This document shows positions 1 through 6,803 of a stretch of 13,407 bases of DNA, one piece after another (position 1 is the stretch's first letter; each line of letters begins with the position of its first letter). Position numbers and translations under genes: made by a program. The stretch is from contig DAIOHQ010000127.1 of NCBI GenBank assembly GCA_036744635.1, forward strand, positions 1 through 13,407, in the 5' to 3' direction. Source of the stretch: DAIOHQ01 sp036744635. Lineage in GTDB: Bacteria > Planctomycetota > Phycisphaerae > Tepidisphaerales > Tepidisphaeraceae. Under the pieces are notes generated by a model. The model did no database searches, was not told the origin of the DNA, and saw only the letters and a program-made list of their open reading frames with translations.

Positions 1-113
1 CACACATCTTTCAAACCGGCCTTGGCGCTACCAAAAACGCGGTTTGGGAGCCGAGCAAGCAGCGGACTCAACCGTGTCTGGATTGGCTCCAGGGCCATTC
101 CAAAAGATGTGTG
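1..113. other. possible multi-branched RNA fold or long inverted repeat
   Basis: Bases 1-11 are the exact reverse complement of 103-113 (11 bp closing stem). Inside it are two further stems: 13-18 with 40-45, capped by 22-25/31-34, and 47-52 with 85-90, capped by 63-67/76-80 with one G-T pair. Together they could form a three-way junction. The left arm sits on the window edge, so it may continue outside. I recognise no RNA family, and 6 bp stems arise readily by chance. An inverted-repeat relic is equally possible. Confidence 0.25.
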
Positions 114-174
114 GAACAACGAGGCGAGTACGCCGACCTGTGGCACCCAAACTGACCCACTAACAAAATTCCAT

Positions 175-203
175 TTGACATTCCCCGAACAACCTGCTAA
201 CAT
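175..203 (+). promoter_or_regulatory. sigma70-type promoter candidate
   Basis: A perfect -35 box TTGACA (175-180) is followed by a 17-base spacer and a -10 box TAACAT (198-203, 4 of 6 consensus bases). It reads toward the heparinase-like gene, with a start expected near 210. That gives a leader of about 360 bases if translation begins at 572, or about 44 bases if it begins at 254, where AAGGGGG (241-247) lies 6 bases before an in-frame ATG. Confidence 0.5.
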
Positions 204-300
204 ACACCGCGACGATAAACATCCTCGGCCATTCAAACCAAAGGGGGTTTCCAATGCCAATGCCAAAATCCTGCGTCTCCCAAAGTCGCCTCATCCCGCC

Positions 301-356
301 CATTCCGCGCTCCCCATTCATCATTCAGCACTCATCATTCATCATTCCAATGTCCC
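301..356. repeat. degenerate heptamer tandem array
   Basis: Eight consecutive 7-base units in perfect register: CATTCCG, CGCTCCC, CATTCAT, CATTCAG, CACTCAT, CATTCAT, CATTCCA, ATGTCCC. The strongest core is 315-349. It lies in the open but probably untranslated 5' extension of the heparinase-like frame, where it would give a low-complexity Ile/His/Ser peptide. Confidence 0.7.
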
Positions 357-427
357 ATTTCCCAGCAATTGTCTCAAATACCAATAAATCCACAACTACA
401 GCTACATCAATGACTAGCGTCACTCCC

Positions 428-457
428 ATGTCCCACAATGTCGCAGAATGTCCCACA
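428..457. repeat. decamer tandem repeat, three units
   Basis: Three adjacent 10-base units: ATGTCCCACA (428-437), ATGTCGCAGA (438-447) and ATGTCCCACA (448-457). Related ATGTCCCA also occurs at 350-357. It lies in the leader of the heparinase-like gene. Confidence 0.7.
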
Positions 458-571
458 TCTCAAAATGCATTCCACCCGCCCCTTTCACCCTGTTATCGGC
501 CCTCCAACTCTTGCATAACCGCCATCGATCTCTTCAAATCCCGACATCACCATTTCAACCGAAAGAACCCC

Positions 572-3500
572 ATGGCCACTCACCGCATCGTCGAACCCAT
601 CGGACAGGATTGGACCGACGAACTCATCTGGCTCCCCACCGACGGCCCAGCCTTCGCCGTCATCGACGCCGCCGGCCGCACCCTCACCTCCCAACCCGCC
701 GGCCGCGACTTCGCCGAACCACCCTCCATCTGCGTCAAGCTCAATCTCGCGGCCAACCAGGAACTGGCGCTGGATGTGCGCAGCCAACCGCCGCAAGCCG
801 CAACTCACCAGCAACCCGGCGAATTCTCCGTTACCCCCGGCGAGAAATTCACCGAAATCACCACCACCCGCATCGCCGTGCGCATCCCCGCCGACCAATG
901 GTTCGATCCCGGCGAAGCCCCCGGTCCGATCCTCTCGCTCAGGCGCGCCGCCGACACCAACTGGACCGGCCGCGGCGCCTTTGGCCCGACGTCGTTCATG
1001 GGCCGGATTGAAACCAAAATCCTCGATCGCGGCCCCCTCTACGCCCGCTGGATCACCCAATACATCGTCGGCGGCATCACCGTCGCCAGATATGATGTCC
1101 GCCTCGTCGCGGGCGAAGATTTTCTCATCCTCCGCGACCGCTCCCCGCTCGATCAGGATTACGCCTTCCGCTTCGCCCTCACCGGCGACGATGCCCCCAA
1201 ATTCTGGTTCACTCACGGCGGCGGCGAAATGGTCAAGGTCTCCCGCGGCGAAGTCGCCACTACCCGCCCCGACCCCCAGGGCGACACCAATCCCAATCGC
1301 CTGCTCCACATCGACTTCCACAGCGGCCATTTCCAAGGCTCTCTCTCCTGGGCCGGCCTCTGGCGGGATGGCGGCCCGGTCATCGGCGTCTGCCAGCTCG
1401 ACGCCAGCAAGTGGGAAATCCCCGGCCGCAACCGCATCAGTGCCTGGAAGCACGCCGACGACGGCGCACCGCGCAATTCTCGTGGCCACGTTCTTACCCC
1501 CTCTCCCGGTACTCCGGGAGAGGGCAGGGGTGAGGGCGCATTCGCTTTAATCGCCAGCGAAAAGCGCCCTCACCCTGACCCTCTCCCGGGGTACCGGGAG
1601 AGGGAAGCAGAGGCCGCTCGCCAAAAAGATCAGCTACACCCCGCCGATGGCATCGTCTGGGAATTCCCCGCCCGCGGCGGCGCCAAATCCTTCGCCCTCA
1701 CCTGCGGCGATCCCGCCGCCTTCGCCCCCGCCGAAGGTCTCAGCCGCATGTGCGACATCCGCCGCAAATTCAGCGATGTGCCGCTGGAAAAAGTCCGCCA
1801 CTGGGTGACGAAATGGGATCTGCAAAAACACCCGCGCCCCATCACCTATCCCGCCGGCACCGCCGAAAACTACCAGCAGAAGCTCAAGGCCTGGCCCCAG
1901 CTCGAAAAACGTCTCCACGAAACCGCTCCCAAAGCCGCCGAAACCTGGTATCTCGCCGGCGCCCTGCTGCTGTTCTATCTCGGCACCGCCCCCCCTAACC
2001 CCGCCTGCCGCGCCAAGCTGTTCAAGTACATCGACGACCAGCTCGACGCCGCCCTCGCCCACATCCTCACCAACGGCTACATCCGCTTCATCATCTTCGA
2101 CGGCCGCTCCCTCAAGGTCATCCTCGAAGCCATCGACGTGCTGCGCTGGAAAGGCGAAATCGACCAGCCCAAGCTGCGCGAATGGTCGCGCAAAGCCGCC
2201 TTCCTCGCCTACGCCTTTCACGACCAGGATTTCTGGCCCTACGACGCCTTCTTCCACGCCCGCACCGATCAGCGCGGCCACGGCGAAGAATTCTGGAGCA
2301 ACCAGGGCGACATCATCTGCCCGCCCAATTTCACCACCGAATACTGGACCAGCTTCCTCCTCGCCGGCCTCACCTTCCCCGAGCACCCCGCCGCCAACTG
2401 CTGGATCGAAAAGGGTGAGGAAATGTTCGCCCGCAACCTGGATACCCAATTCTACGAATCCGGCGGCTACAGCGAATCGGCCAACTACCACGACCACGAA
2501 ATGCAGATGCTCACCCAGGTCGCCGTGGCCCTGCTCGCCCAGGGCAGGCAGGATTTCTTCGAGCACCCGCGCTTCAAGAAAAACTTCGGCTTCTTCATCG
2601 ACATGATCACGCCGCCGGTGAAACTCACTGCCGCCGCCAGGCCGCTCGCCACCGACATCTACAACCTCTCACCCGCGAGCGGCGACAGCGCGGTCCTTCT
2701 CACCAACTGGGGCAATTCCGGCCACGACTGCAGCGGCCACGTCCTCCCCCAGCCCCTGGCCGTCGCCGCCGGCATCTACGCCGACCGCGATCCCGCCTAC
2801 GCCCGCCGCCTGATGACCGCCTGGCGCAACAGCACGCAAAAATTCGCCACCAGCTATACCGGCTTCAACCTCCTCGCCCTCGGCCGGCCCGACCTGCCCG
2901 AAACCGACCTGCATCTCGACAGCGCCCTCGTTGAAGGCCTCGGCGCCGTGATGCGCGCCAATGTCGGCACGCCCCGCGAAATCTTCGGCTGGATCAAGAA
3001 CGGCCCCGCCACCCACCACAACTGCCGCGATGATGGCGGCCTGGTCCTCTACGCCCACGGCGCCCCGGTCATCGGCGACCTTGGCTACCACTGCCAGCAT
3101 CAGGGCAGGCAGGAAGGCAGCTTTGAAACCTGGAAACACGCCTGCGTCAGCTTTGACGGCAAGACCACCTCAATGCTCCGCGACGTCGAGTTCACCCTCC
3201 CCCCCGAATTGTGGCGCAGCACGCCCCAGGCCGACCTGCTGGTCACCTATGCGCCGGTCGACCGCCTGCTTCATGCCGGCGATCCTTTCCTCAATCCGCG
3301 CATCGTCACCCGCATCGAGCATCGCCGCTTCACCCTCTTCATGAAGCCCGACTACTTCGTCATCTACGACCACATCCCCCAGACGACGGTGACGAGCACC
3401 TACTGGCTGCCCGCCCTCGCCGATTCCATCGACATCTCCGCCGGCCGCGCCCATTTCCACGGCCAGTTCGGCGTCGATCTCCACCTGCTGGTGCTGCTGC

Positions 3501-3799
3501 CGGCGGCAGCGAAGATCGAGTCCGGGGAATACTCCGTCATGCGCCACGTCCGCATCGACCAGCCCGGCGCCGGCGATTACCTCACCGTCATCAGCGCCCT
3601 GCCCAAAGGCGAAAAGCCGCCGACTGCAAAATGGGATGCCTCCTCGCGCATGCTCACCGTCCAAACCGGCCAAAGCGAAGACAAAATCTTCCTCTCCCCG
3701 GACTACATCACCGCGCCCGGCGCCCCCACGCCCATCCGTGTCGCCATCCAGCGCGCCGGCCAGTGGCTATCGCTCGACAGCAAAGAAAGGAACGGGTAG
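572..3799 (+). CDS. heparinase II/III-like protein (putative polysaccharide lyase)
   Basis: A 1075-residue protein with three apparent regions: an N-terminal beta-rich domain (about 1-305); an alpha/alpha-toroid-like helical region (about 400-680) with a GGYSESANYHDHE segment (631-643) carrying Tyr and His residues like those used by heparinase II/III and alginate lyases; and a C-terminal beta-sandwich starting near DGGLVLYAHGAPVIGDLGYH (821-840). From the family I infer elimination or binding of an acidic polysaccharide; the substrate is unknown. There is no signal peptide at the chosen ATG. The frame stays open upstream to 254, but that stretch is AT-richer repeat DNA, so I start at 572 despite only a weak GAAAGAA before it. 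Residues about 309-345 are encoded by an inserted palindromic repeat. The coding strand is strongly C-rich, unlike the downstream genes. Family assignment is fairly secure, catalysis is not. Confidence 0.75.
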   Translation: MATHRIVEPIGQDWTDELIWLPTDGPAFAVIDAAGRTLTSQPAGRDFAEPPSICVKLNLAANQELALDVRSQPPQAATHQQPGEFSVTPGEKFTEITTTRIAVRIPADQWFDPGEAPGPILSLRRAADTNWTGRGAFGPTSFMGRIETKILDRGPLYARWITQYIVGGITVARYDVRLVAGEDFLILRDRSPLDQDYAFRFALTGDDAPKFWFTHGGGEMVKVSRGEVATTRPDPQGDTNPNRLLHIDFHSGHFQGSLSWAGLWRDGGPVIGVCQLDASKWEIPGRNRISAWKHADDGAPRNSRGHVLTPSPGTPGEGRGEGAFALIASEKRPHPDPLPGYREREAEAARQKDQLHPADGIVWEFPARGGAKSFALTCGDPAAFAPAEGLSRMCDIRRKFSDVPLEKVRHWVTKWDLQKHPRPITYPAGTAENYQQKLKAWPQLEKRLHETAPKAAETWYLAGALLLFYLGTAPPNPACRAKLFKYIDDQLDAALAHILTNGYIRFIIFDGRSLKVILEAIDVLRWKGEIDQPKLREWSRKAAFLAYAFHDQDFWPYDAFFHARTDQRGHGEEFWSNQGDIICPPNFTTEYWTSFLLAGLTFPEHPAANCWIEKGEEMFARNLDTQFYESGGYSESANYHDHEMQMLTQVAVALLAQGRQDFFEHPRFKKNFGFFIDMITPPVKLTAAARPLATDIYNLSPASGDSAVLLTNWGNSGHDCSGHVLPQPLAVAAGIYADRDPAYARRLMTAWRNSTQKFATSYTGFNLLALGRPDLPETDLHLDSALVEGLGAVMRANVGTPREIFGWIKNGPATHHNCRDDGGLVLYAHGAPVIGDLGYHCQHQGRQEGSFETWKHACVSFDGKTTSMLRDVEFTLPPELWRSTPQADLLVTYAPVDRLLHAGDPFLNPRIVTRIEHRRFTLFMKPDYFVIYDHIPQTTVTSTYWLPALADSIDISAGRAHFHGQFGVDLHLLVLLPAAAKIESGEYSVMRHVRIDQPGAGDYLTVISALPKGEKPPTAKWDASSRMLTVQTGQSEDKIFLSPDYITAPGAPTPIRVAIQRAGQWLSLDSKERNG
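1499..1604. repeat. REPIN-like inverted repeat pair inside the coding frame
   Basis: The left arm 1499-1539 and right arm 1564-1604 (41 bases each) are reverse complements with four mismatches, around a 24-base loop. Each arm itself holds a palindrome of the form CCCTCTCCCGGTA...CGGGAGAGGG. The loop also contains short complementary pieces. It is translated without a stop as residues about 310-345 of the heparinase-like protein (TPSPGTPGEGRGEG in the first arm, PHPDPLPGYRERE in the second). The two-inverted-copy layout resembles REP doublets; no REP-associated transposase is in the window. Confidence 0.85.
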
Positions 3800-3840
3800 C
3801 GCTAATGTTGGAACGAGTGGCAGCTCATTTGCGGCACCAC

Positions 3841-3868
3841 AGCGGGAGCGCTGCGCCTCGAGCCCGCT
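3841..3868 (+). terminator. weak hairpin between heparinase-like gene and ribH
   Basis: AGCGGG (3841-3846) can pair with CCCGCT (3863-3868), followed by a pyrimidine run with four T. The enclosed GAGCGCTGCGC resembles the linker of the hairpin repeats at 10273 and 13189, so it may be a repeat remnant rather than a terminator. Confidence 0.25.
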
Positions 3869-3903
3869 TCCCTTTTCCCCACGAACGTTTACCCTCACGG
3901 ACC

Positions 3904-4389
3904 ATGAGCACCGAAGCCCCCGCATTTGTACCGGCGGAGATCCCCAAGTCGGCGCGCATCGCCATCGCCGCCGCCCGCTTCAACCCGCGCATCGTCGATG
4001 AACTGCTGGCCGGCTGCCTGCGCCGGCTGGCGGGGCTGGAGATCGACGGCTCGCGCGTGGTCGTCCACCGCGTGCCCGGCGCCTTCGAGCTGCCGCTGGC
4101 CGCCAAGCTGCTGGCCGAGACCGAGGAATTCTCCGCCATCATCTGCCTGGGCGCGGTCGTGCGCGGCGAGACGCCCCATTTCGACTACGTCGCCGGCGAG
4201 TGCGCCCGCGGCCTGCAGCAGGTCTCCATCGCCCGCGGCCTGCCGGTGATCTTCGGCGTGCTCACCACCAACACCGAGCAGCAGGCCATCGACCGCATCG
4301 GCGGCATCCACGGCCACGCCGGCGAACGCGCCGCCGAGGCGGCGCTGGAGATGATCGCCCTGGCCAACCGCATCGCGGGGAGAGGATGA
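3904..4389 (+). CDS. ribH: 6,7-dimethyl-8-ribityllumazine synthase
   Basis: A 161-residue lumazine synthase, the normal length. It condenses 5-amino-6-ribitylaminouracil with dihydroxybutanone phosphate in the penultimate step of riboflavin synthesis; family members assemble into cytoplasmic pentamers or capsids. Visible signatures are ARFN (24-27, Phe26), VPGAFELP (57-64), GAVVRGETPHFDYV (83-96, active-site His92), FGVLTTNTEQQAIDR (117-131, Arg131) and GHAGERAAEAALEM (137-150). The residue aligning with the phosphate-contacting Lys135 of the Bacillus subtilis enzyme is Ala139. ATG 3904 is the only start that preserves the family N-terminus; the frame is open far upstream but overlaps the previous gene. 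No Shine-Dalgarno sequence and no FMN riboswitch are seen upstream. The stop codon lies inside an 8-base repeat array. nusB, its common neighbour, lies 4.6 kb downstream. Confidence 0.96.
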   Translation: MSTEAPAFVPAEIPKSARIAIAAARFNPRIVDELLAGCLRRLAGLEIDGSRVVVHRVPGAFELPLAAKLLAETEEFSAIICLGAVVRGETPHFDYVAGECARGLQQVSIARGLPVIFGVLTTNTEQQAIDRIGGIHGHAGERAAEAALEMIALANRIAGRG

Positions 4390-4418
4390 CAAGGTGACAA
4401 GGTGAGGGGGTGACAAGG
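4387..4418. repeat. octamer repeat starting in the ribH stop codon
   Basis: TGACAAGG occurs at 4387-4394, 4395-4402 and 4411-4418, the third after TGAGGGGG. The TGA of the first unit is the ribH stop codon. The tract fills most of the gap to the next gene and may supply part of its purine-rich leader. Confidence 0.75.
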
Positions 4419-4438
4419 TGAGAGGGAGGGCGAACGGC

Positions 4439-4936
4439 ATGAAATTTCGACTTTGGCGCAAAGGATGGCTGCTGGCGCTGGCCGGCGCGATGCTGCTTGG
4501 CGCGGGCGGCGGGTATGCGTATCTGCGTTATCGCCTGGAGCCGAAGGAAACCCTGCCGCCGATGCCGATGGATATCGCCGATGATGATCCTGCCCTCGCC
4601 GCCGCCACCGCCGAGGCCAAACGCCGCTGGCCGGAATTCGCCGCCGCCTACGCCGCCCGAGCTTCCCGCAAGGATGATGATGAGTTCCTTGTCAAAGCCC
4701 TCTTCTCCGAAGGCGATATCCGCGAGGTGATGTGGGTGGAGGTTGAGAAGATCGAAAATGGCACGATTACCGGCCAGCTCATGGACGACCCCGAGGACCT
4801 GAAGAACCTCAAAGAGGGCGACAGCGTTCAGGTGAAGGAGCAGGAGATCCAAGACTGGCGCTACACCGATTCCTTCGGCGACCACGGCGCCTTCTCCGAA
4901 AAAGTCCTCGACAAAAAGCGCAAGGCCGGGCAGTGA
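4439..4936 (+). CDS. membrane-anchored DUF2314 protein
   Basis: A 165-residue protein with a basic N-terminus and one hydrophobic helix (about 9-29), then a short acidic linker and a soluble domain (about 80-141). The pattern FLVKALFSEGDIREVMWVEV, a GTITGQLMDDP turn, LKEGDSVQV and EIQDWRY matches the DUF2314 (YegJ-like) family as I know it. That family has no established enzymatic role, so none is assigned. The anchor suggests the domain faces the periplasm, or that the helix is an uncleaved signal. ATG 4439 is preferred over the in-frame GTG 4418 because GAGGGAGGG (4422-4430) is well placed upstream and the hydrophobic N-terminus starts there. It follows ribH by 49 bases and converges on the DUF3303-like gene. 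Confidence 0.8.
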   Translation: MKFRLWRKGWLLALAGAMLLGAGGGYAYLRYRLEPKETLPPMPMDIADDDPALAAATAEAKRRWPEFAAAYAARASRKDDDEFLVKALFSEGDIREVMWVEVEKIENGTITGQLMDDPEDLKNLKEGDSVQVKEQEIQDWRYTDSFGDHGAFSEKVLDKKRKAGQ

Positions 4937-4941
4937 TTGCG

Positions 4942-4982
4942 TCCTCCGATCGCCGCCTTTCCTTGCGCGGCGCGCGGGAGGA
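4942..4982. terminator. stem-loop between convergent genes
   Basis: TCCTCC (4942-4947) pairs with GGAGGA (4977-4982) and CGCCGC (4951-4956) with GCGGCG (4967-4972), with a small internal loop. It sits in the 55-base gap between two convergent stop codons, as expected for a shared bidirectional terminator. It has no flanking T run on either strand. Confidence 0.4.
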
Positions 4983-4991
4983 ATGGGCAGA

Positions 4992-5321
4992 TCAGTTCGC
5001 TTTTTGGGGCTTCGGTTTCAGCCCATCGCGCCAGGCAATTACTTCGAGTTCGCCGCGGATGGCTTCCTCGACCGGAATGACGGGATGCACCTCGAATACG
5101 AACGAGGGAAGCATCGAACACAATTTGTGAATGGTCAGCAGATCATCACATTCCACCAGCATATGCCCACCCCACTCGCCGACGCGGATCACGAAGAATT
5201 CGATCTTGAAATTGTCCGGCCGCTTCCATTGGCCGAATACCTCAAGGATTCGCTTCTGGGCATTCTCGTACTCCATCGGCGAACCCTGCGGGCGCTCGAA
5301 CCAGCTAATCACGTACTTCAT
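4992..5321 (-). CDS. DUF3303-like small protein
   Basis: A 109-residue cytoplasmic protein with no signal or membrane helix. It begins MKYVISWFERPQGSPMEYENA and ends in a half resembling the ferredoxin-like DUF3303 domain: HMLVECDD (53-60), then a FVFEVHPVIPVEEAI segment. The family is often described as a small stress- or monooxygenase-like dimer fold, but no function is established, so none is claimed. A GAGGAGAA ribosome binding site lies 5 bases before the ATG, supporting the start. It lies 170 bases downstream of the desaturase on the same strand. A -10-like TATATT (5431-5436, minus) without a matching -35 could give it its own promoter. Confidence 0.65.
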   Translation of the reverse strand: MKYVISWFERPQGSPMEYENAQKRILEVFGQWKRPDNFKIEFFVIRVGEWGGHMLVECDDLLTIHKLCSMLPSFVFEVHPVIPVEEAIRGELEVIAWRDGLKPKPQKAN

Positions 5322-5399
5322 TGGCGTTCTCCTCGCATGAGTTGAAATCCTCGGAACGACTGCTGTTTGGACGGGCTGAACAGGCCAGTGTTTACCTGA

Positions 5400-5426
5400 C
5401 CGGCGGTGCAGCGTAGCGGCCGCCGG
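5400..5426. other. GC-rich hairpin between desaturase and DUF3303-like genes
   Basis: CCGGCGG (5400-5406) pairs exactly with CCGCCGG (5420-5426) around a 13-base loop. It could attenuate read-through from the desaturase on the minus strand, but there is no T tract. Confidence 0.3.
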
Positions 5427-5491
5427 GATGAATATACCTTCGCCATGCGGGGGAATGATACGGTCAATAAATCGCTTGCCGCACTACGATG

Positions 5492-6538
5492 CTATGCGGC
5501 CGCGACGGGCTCGGGGATCGGGGCGCGGTACTGGTACGTGGGATCTTCCCGCTGCTTGGCGTTGATCTCGCGCATTTCGCGCCAGCAGGCGATCAGGCCG
5601 TGCGGCGTGGGCGGCAGGTCGTGCTTGATGGCGGCGTGCAGTTTCTTGAGGTGGTAGCACGGCACCGTGGGGTACATGTGGTGATCGGTGTGATACTGCA
5701 TCTGCCAGTAGAGCAATCCGAACAGCGGATTGGTGGTGTAGGTGCGGCAGCTCAGGCGGAAATCGGGCACGTTGTCCATCAGGCCAAAATGCTGGGGCAT
5801 CCCGCACAGGAACACCAGCCAGCCGCCGAAGAACGGCCCGCAGGAAATCAGCACCGGCAACAGCAGCAGCGCCCACATCTTCAGGACGACGGCCAGGGTG
5901 ACGGACGTTGCAAGCAGCAGGGTATGAAAGGCCAGCATCGCACGCGCCCAATTGGTCAGCCGCCGGCGCTTGGGGTCGGATTCAGGAAGGATCTTCGGCA
6001 TCCACTCCCCTTCGAGGCGGCCGGCGGCGGTCTTCCAGGTGTTCTTCACGGTGTCGCGCAGGCCGATGGGGTTGAACACGCAGATGGTGAACCACGCCCA
6101 GGCGGTCGACGGCATTTTGGCCGGCAGGACCACTTCCAGATCATCGGGCGGATGAAGCGTATAGGCGTGGTGGCGCAGGTGGCTGACCTGGAAACCGATG
6201 TGCGACCACCACGACAACAGCGAGATCACCCAGGAAAAGAATTGGTTGAGCCAGCGGGTGCGGAAGACGGTGTTGTGGGACAACTCGTGTATTCCGCAGC
6301 CGCCAAGGAACGAGGCGACGATTCCGTGAGCGAAGACCAGGAGCACCGTGGCCGCCCAATGCCAATGGCCGAAGCTGTAGAGCGCCAAGCCCGCGGTCAG
6401 GGCGTAGAGGCCGAGGAATCCCAGCGTCTGGCGAAACCCCAGCAGGTCGCTGCGCCCGCTGAGGCGCTTGAGCAGCTCCTTGTCGATGGGAGTGCGATAC
6501 CAGTCGATCTGCCGGCCTTTGCGTATTTGCTCTGTCAT
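5492..6538 (-). CDS. membrane fatty acid desaturase family protein
   Basis: A 348-residue integral membrane protein of the di-iron fatty acid desaturase/hydroxylase superfamily. All three histidine boxes are present: HELSH (84-88), HLRHH (120-124) and HTDHH (283-287), with an extra QH at 249-250 in a conserved GMPQHFG segment. Hydrophobic helices lie near 37-55, 62-80, 98-113 and 201-245, with the boxes facing the cytoplasm as is usual. Family members use O2 and electrons from ferredoxin or cytochrome b5 to introduce a double bond or hydroxyl. Substrate and position (acyl-lipid, sphingolipid or carotenoid) cannot be read from the sequence. The start has no clear Shine-Dalgarno sequence. No redox partner is adjacent. 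It is divergent from the WD40 gene. Confidence 0.88.
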   Translation of the reverse strand: MTEQIRKGRQIDWYRTPIDKELLKRLSGRSDLLGFRQTLGFLGLYALTAGLALYSFGHWHWAATVLLVFAHGIVASFLGGCGIHELSHNTVFRTRWLNQFFSWVISLLSWWSHIGFQVSHLRHHAYTLHPPDDLEVVLPAKMPSTAWAWFTICVFNPIGLRDTVKNTWKTAAGRLEGEWMPKILPESDPKRRRLTNWARAMLAFHTLLLATSVTLAVVLKMWALLLLPVLISCGPFFGGWLVFLCGMPQHFGLMDNVPDFRLSCRTYTTNPLFGLLYWQMQYHTDHHMYPTVPCYHLKKLHAAIKHDLPPTPHGLIACWREMREINAKQREDPTYQYRAPIPEPVAAA

Positions 6539-6588
6539 TGGATTAAACCACTTGAGATTGCCCTTGCAGCTCCGTCACGATGCGGGGC

Positions 6589-6617
6589 ATTTTACGAACA
6601 TCCCGCTTTGCCCGCAA
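6589..6617 (-). promoter_or_regulatory. promoter candidate for the desaturase
   Basis: On the minus strand, TTGCGG (6617-6612) is followed by 17 bases and TAAAAT (6594-6589). The start would be near 6582, about 44 bases before the ATG. A second, perfect TATAAT on the same strand (6640-6635) lies further up next to a G/C homopolymer run but lacks a -35. Confidence 0.4.
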
Positions 6618-6728
6618 ACGCCGGCAACGGGCGGATTATAACGGGGGGGGAACAGGGGGAATTACGTAGATCAGATGGCGCGAGATGTACCGGACCCCTT
6701 CGGTCGATGCGTGGATTGGTTTTGTGCG

Positions 6729-6758
6729 TTGCTGGCTTGGATGGAAGTGTGCTATTTT
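6729..6758 (+). promoter_or_regulatory. extended -10 promoter candidate for the WD40 gene
   Basis: TTGCTG (6729-6734), an 18-base spacer ending in TGC, then TATTTT (6753-6758): an extended -10 arrangement. Transcription would start near 6766, 38 bases before the GTG at 6804, leaving room for AGGGAG (6791-6796). This fits the later start codon rather than the upstream ATG at 6675. Confidence 0.4.
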
Positions 6759-6803
6759 TCGCGGGCGAGCTGTTTGTCTGCCTGCCACACAGGGAGAACG
6801 AGC

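Noticed and set aside
485..2566. Long minus-strand open frames opposite the heparinase-like gene (485-1489 and 1634-2566)
   Set aside because: Their translations are Gly/Ala/Val/Glu-rich without family motifs, as expected for the antisense of a GC-rich gene; the plus-strand frame has recognisable domains.
3211..3903. In-frame extension upstream of ribH as a possible fusion
   Set aside because: It overlaps the heparinase-like gene in another frame and gives Arg/His/Pro-rich shadow sequence; ribH has its normal length from 3904.
3800..3903. FMN riboswitch before ribH
   Set aside because: The short gap contains no RFN-element-like conserved blocks.
5431..5467. Promoter for the DUF3303-like gene from TTGACC and TATATT on the minus strand
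   Set aside because: The boxes are about 25 bases apart, too far for a sigma70 promoter; the -10 alone is weak evidence.
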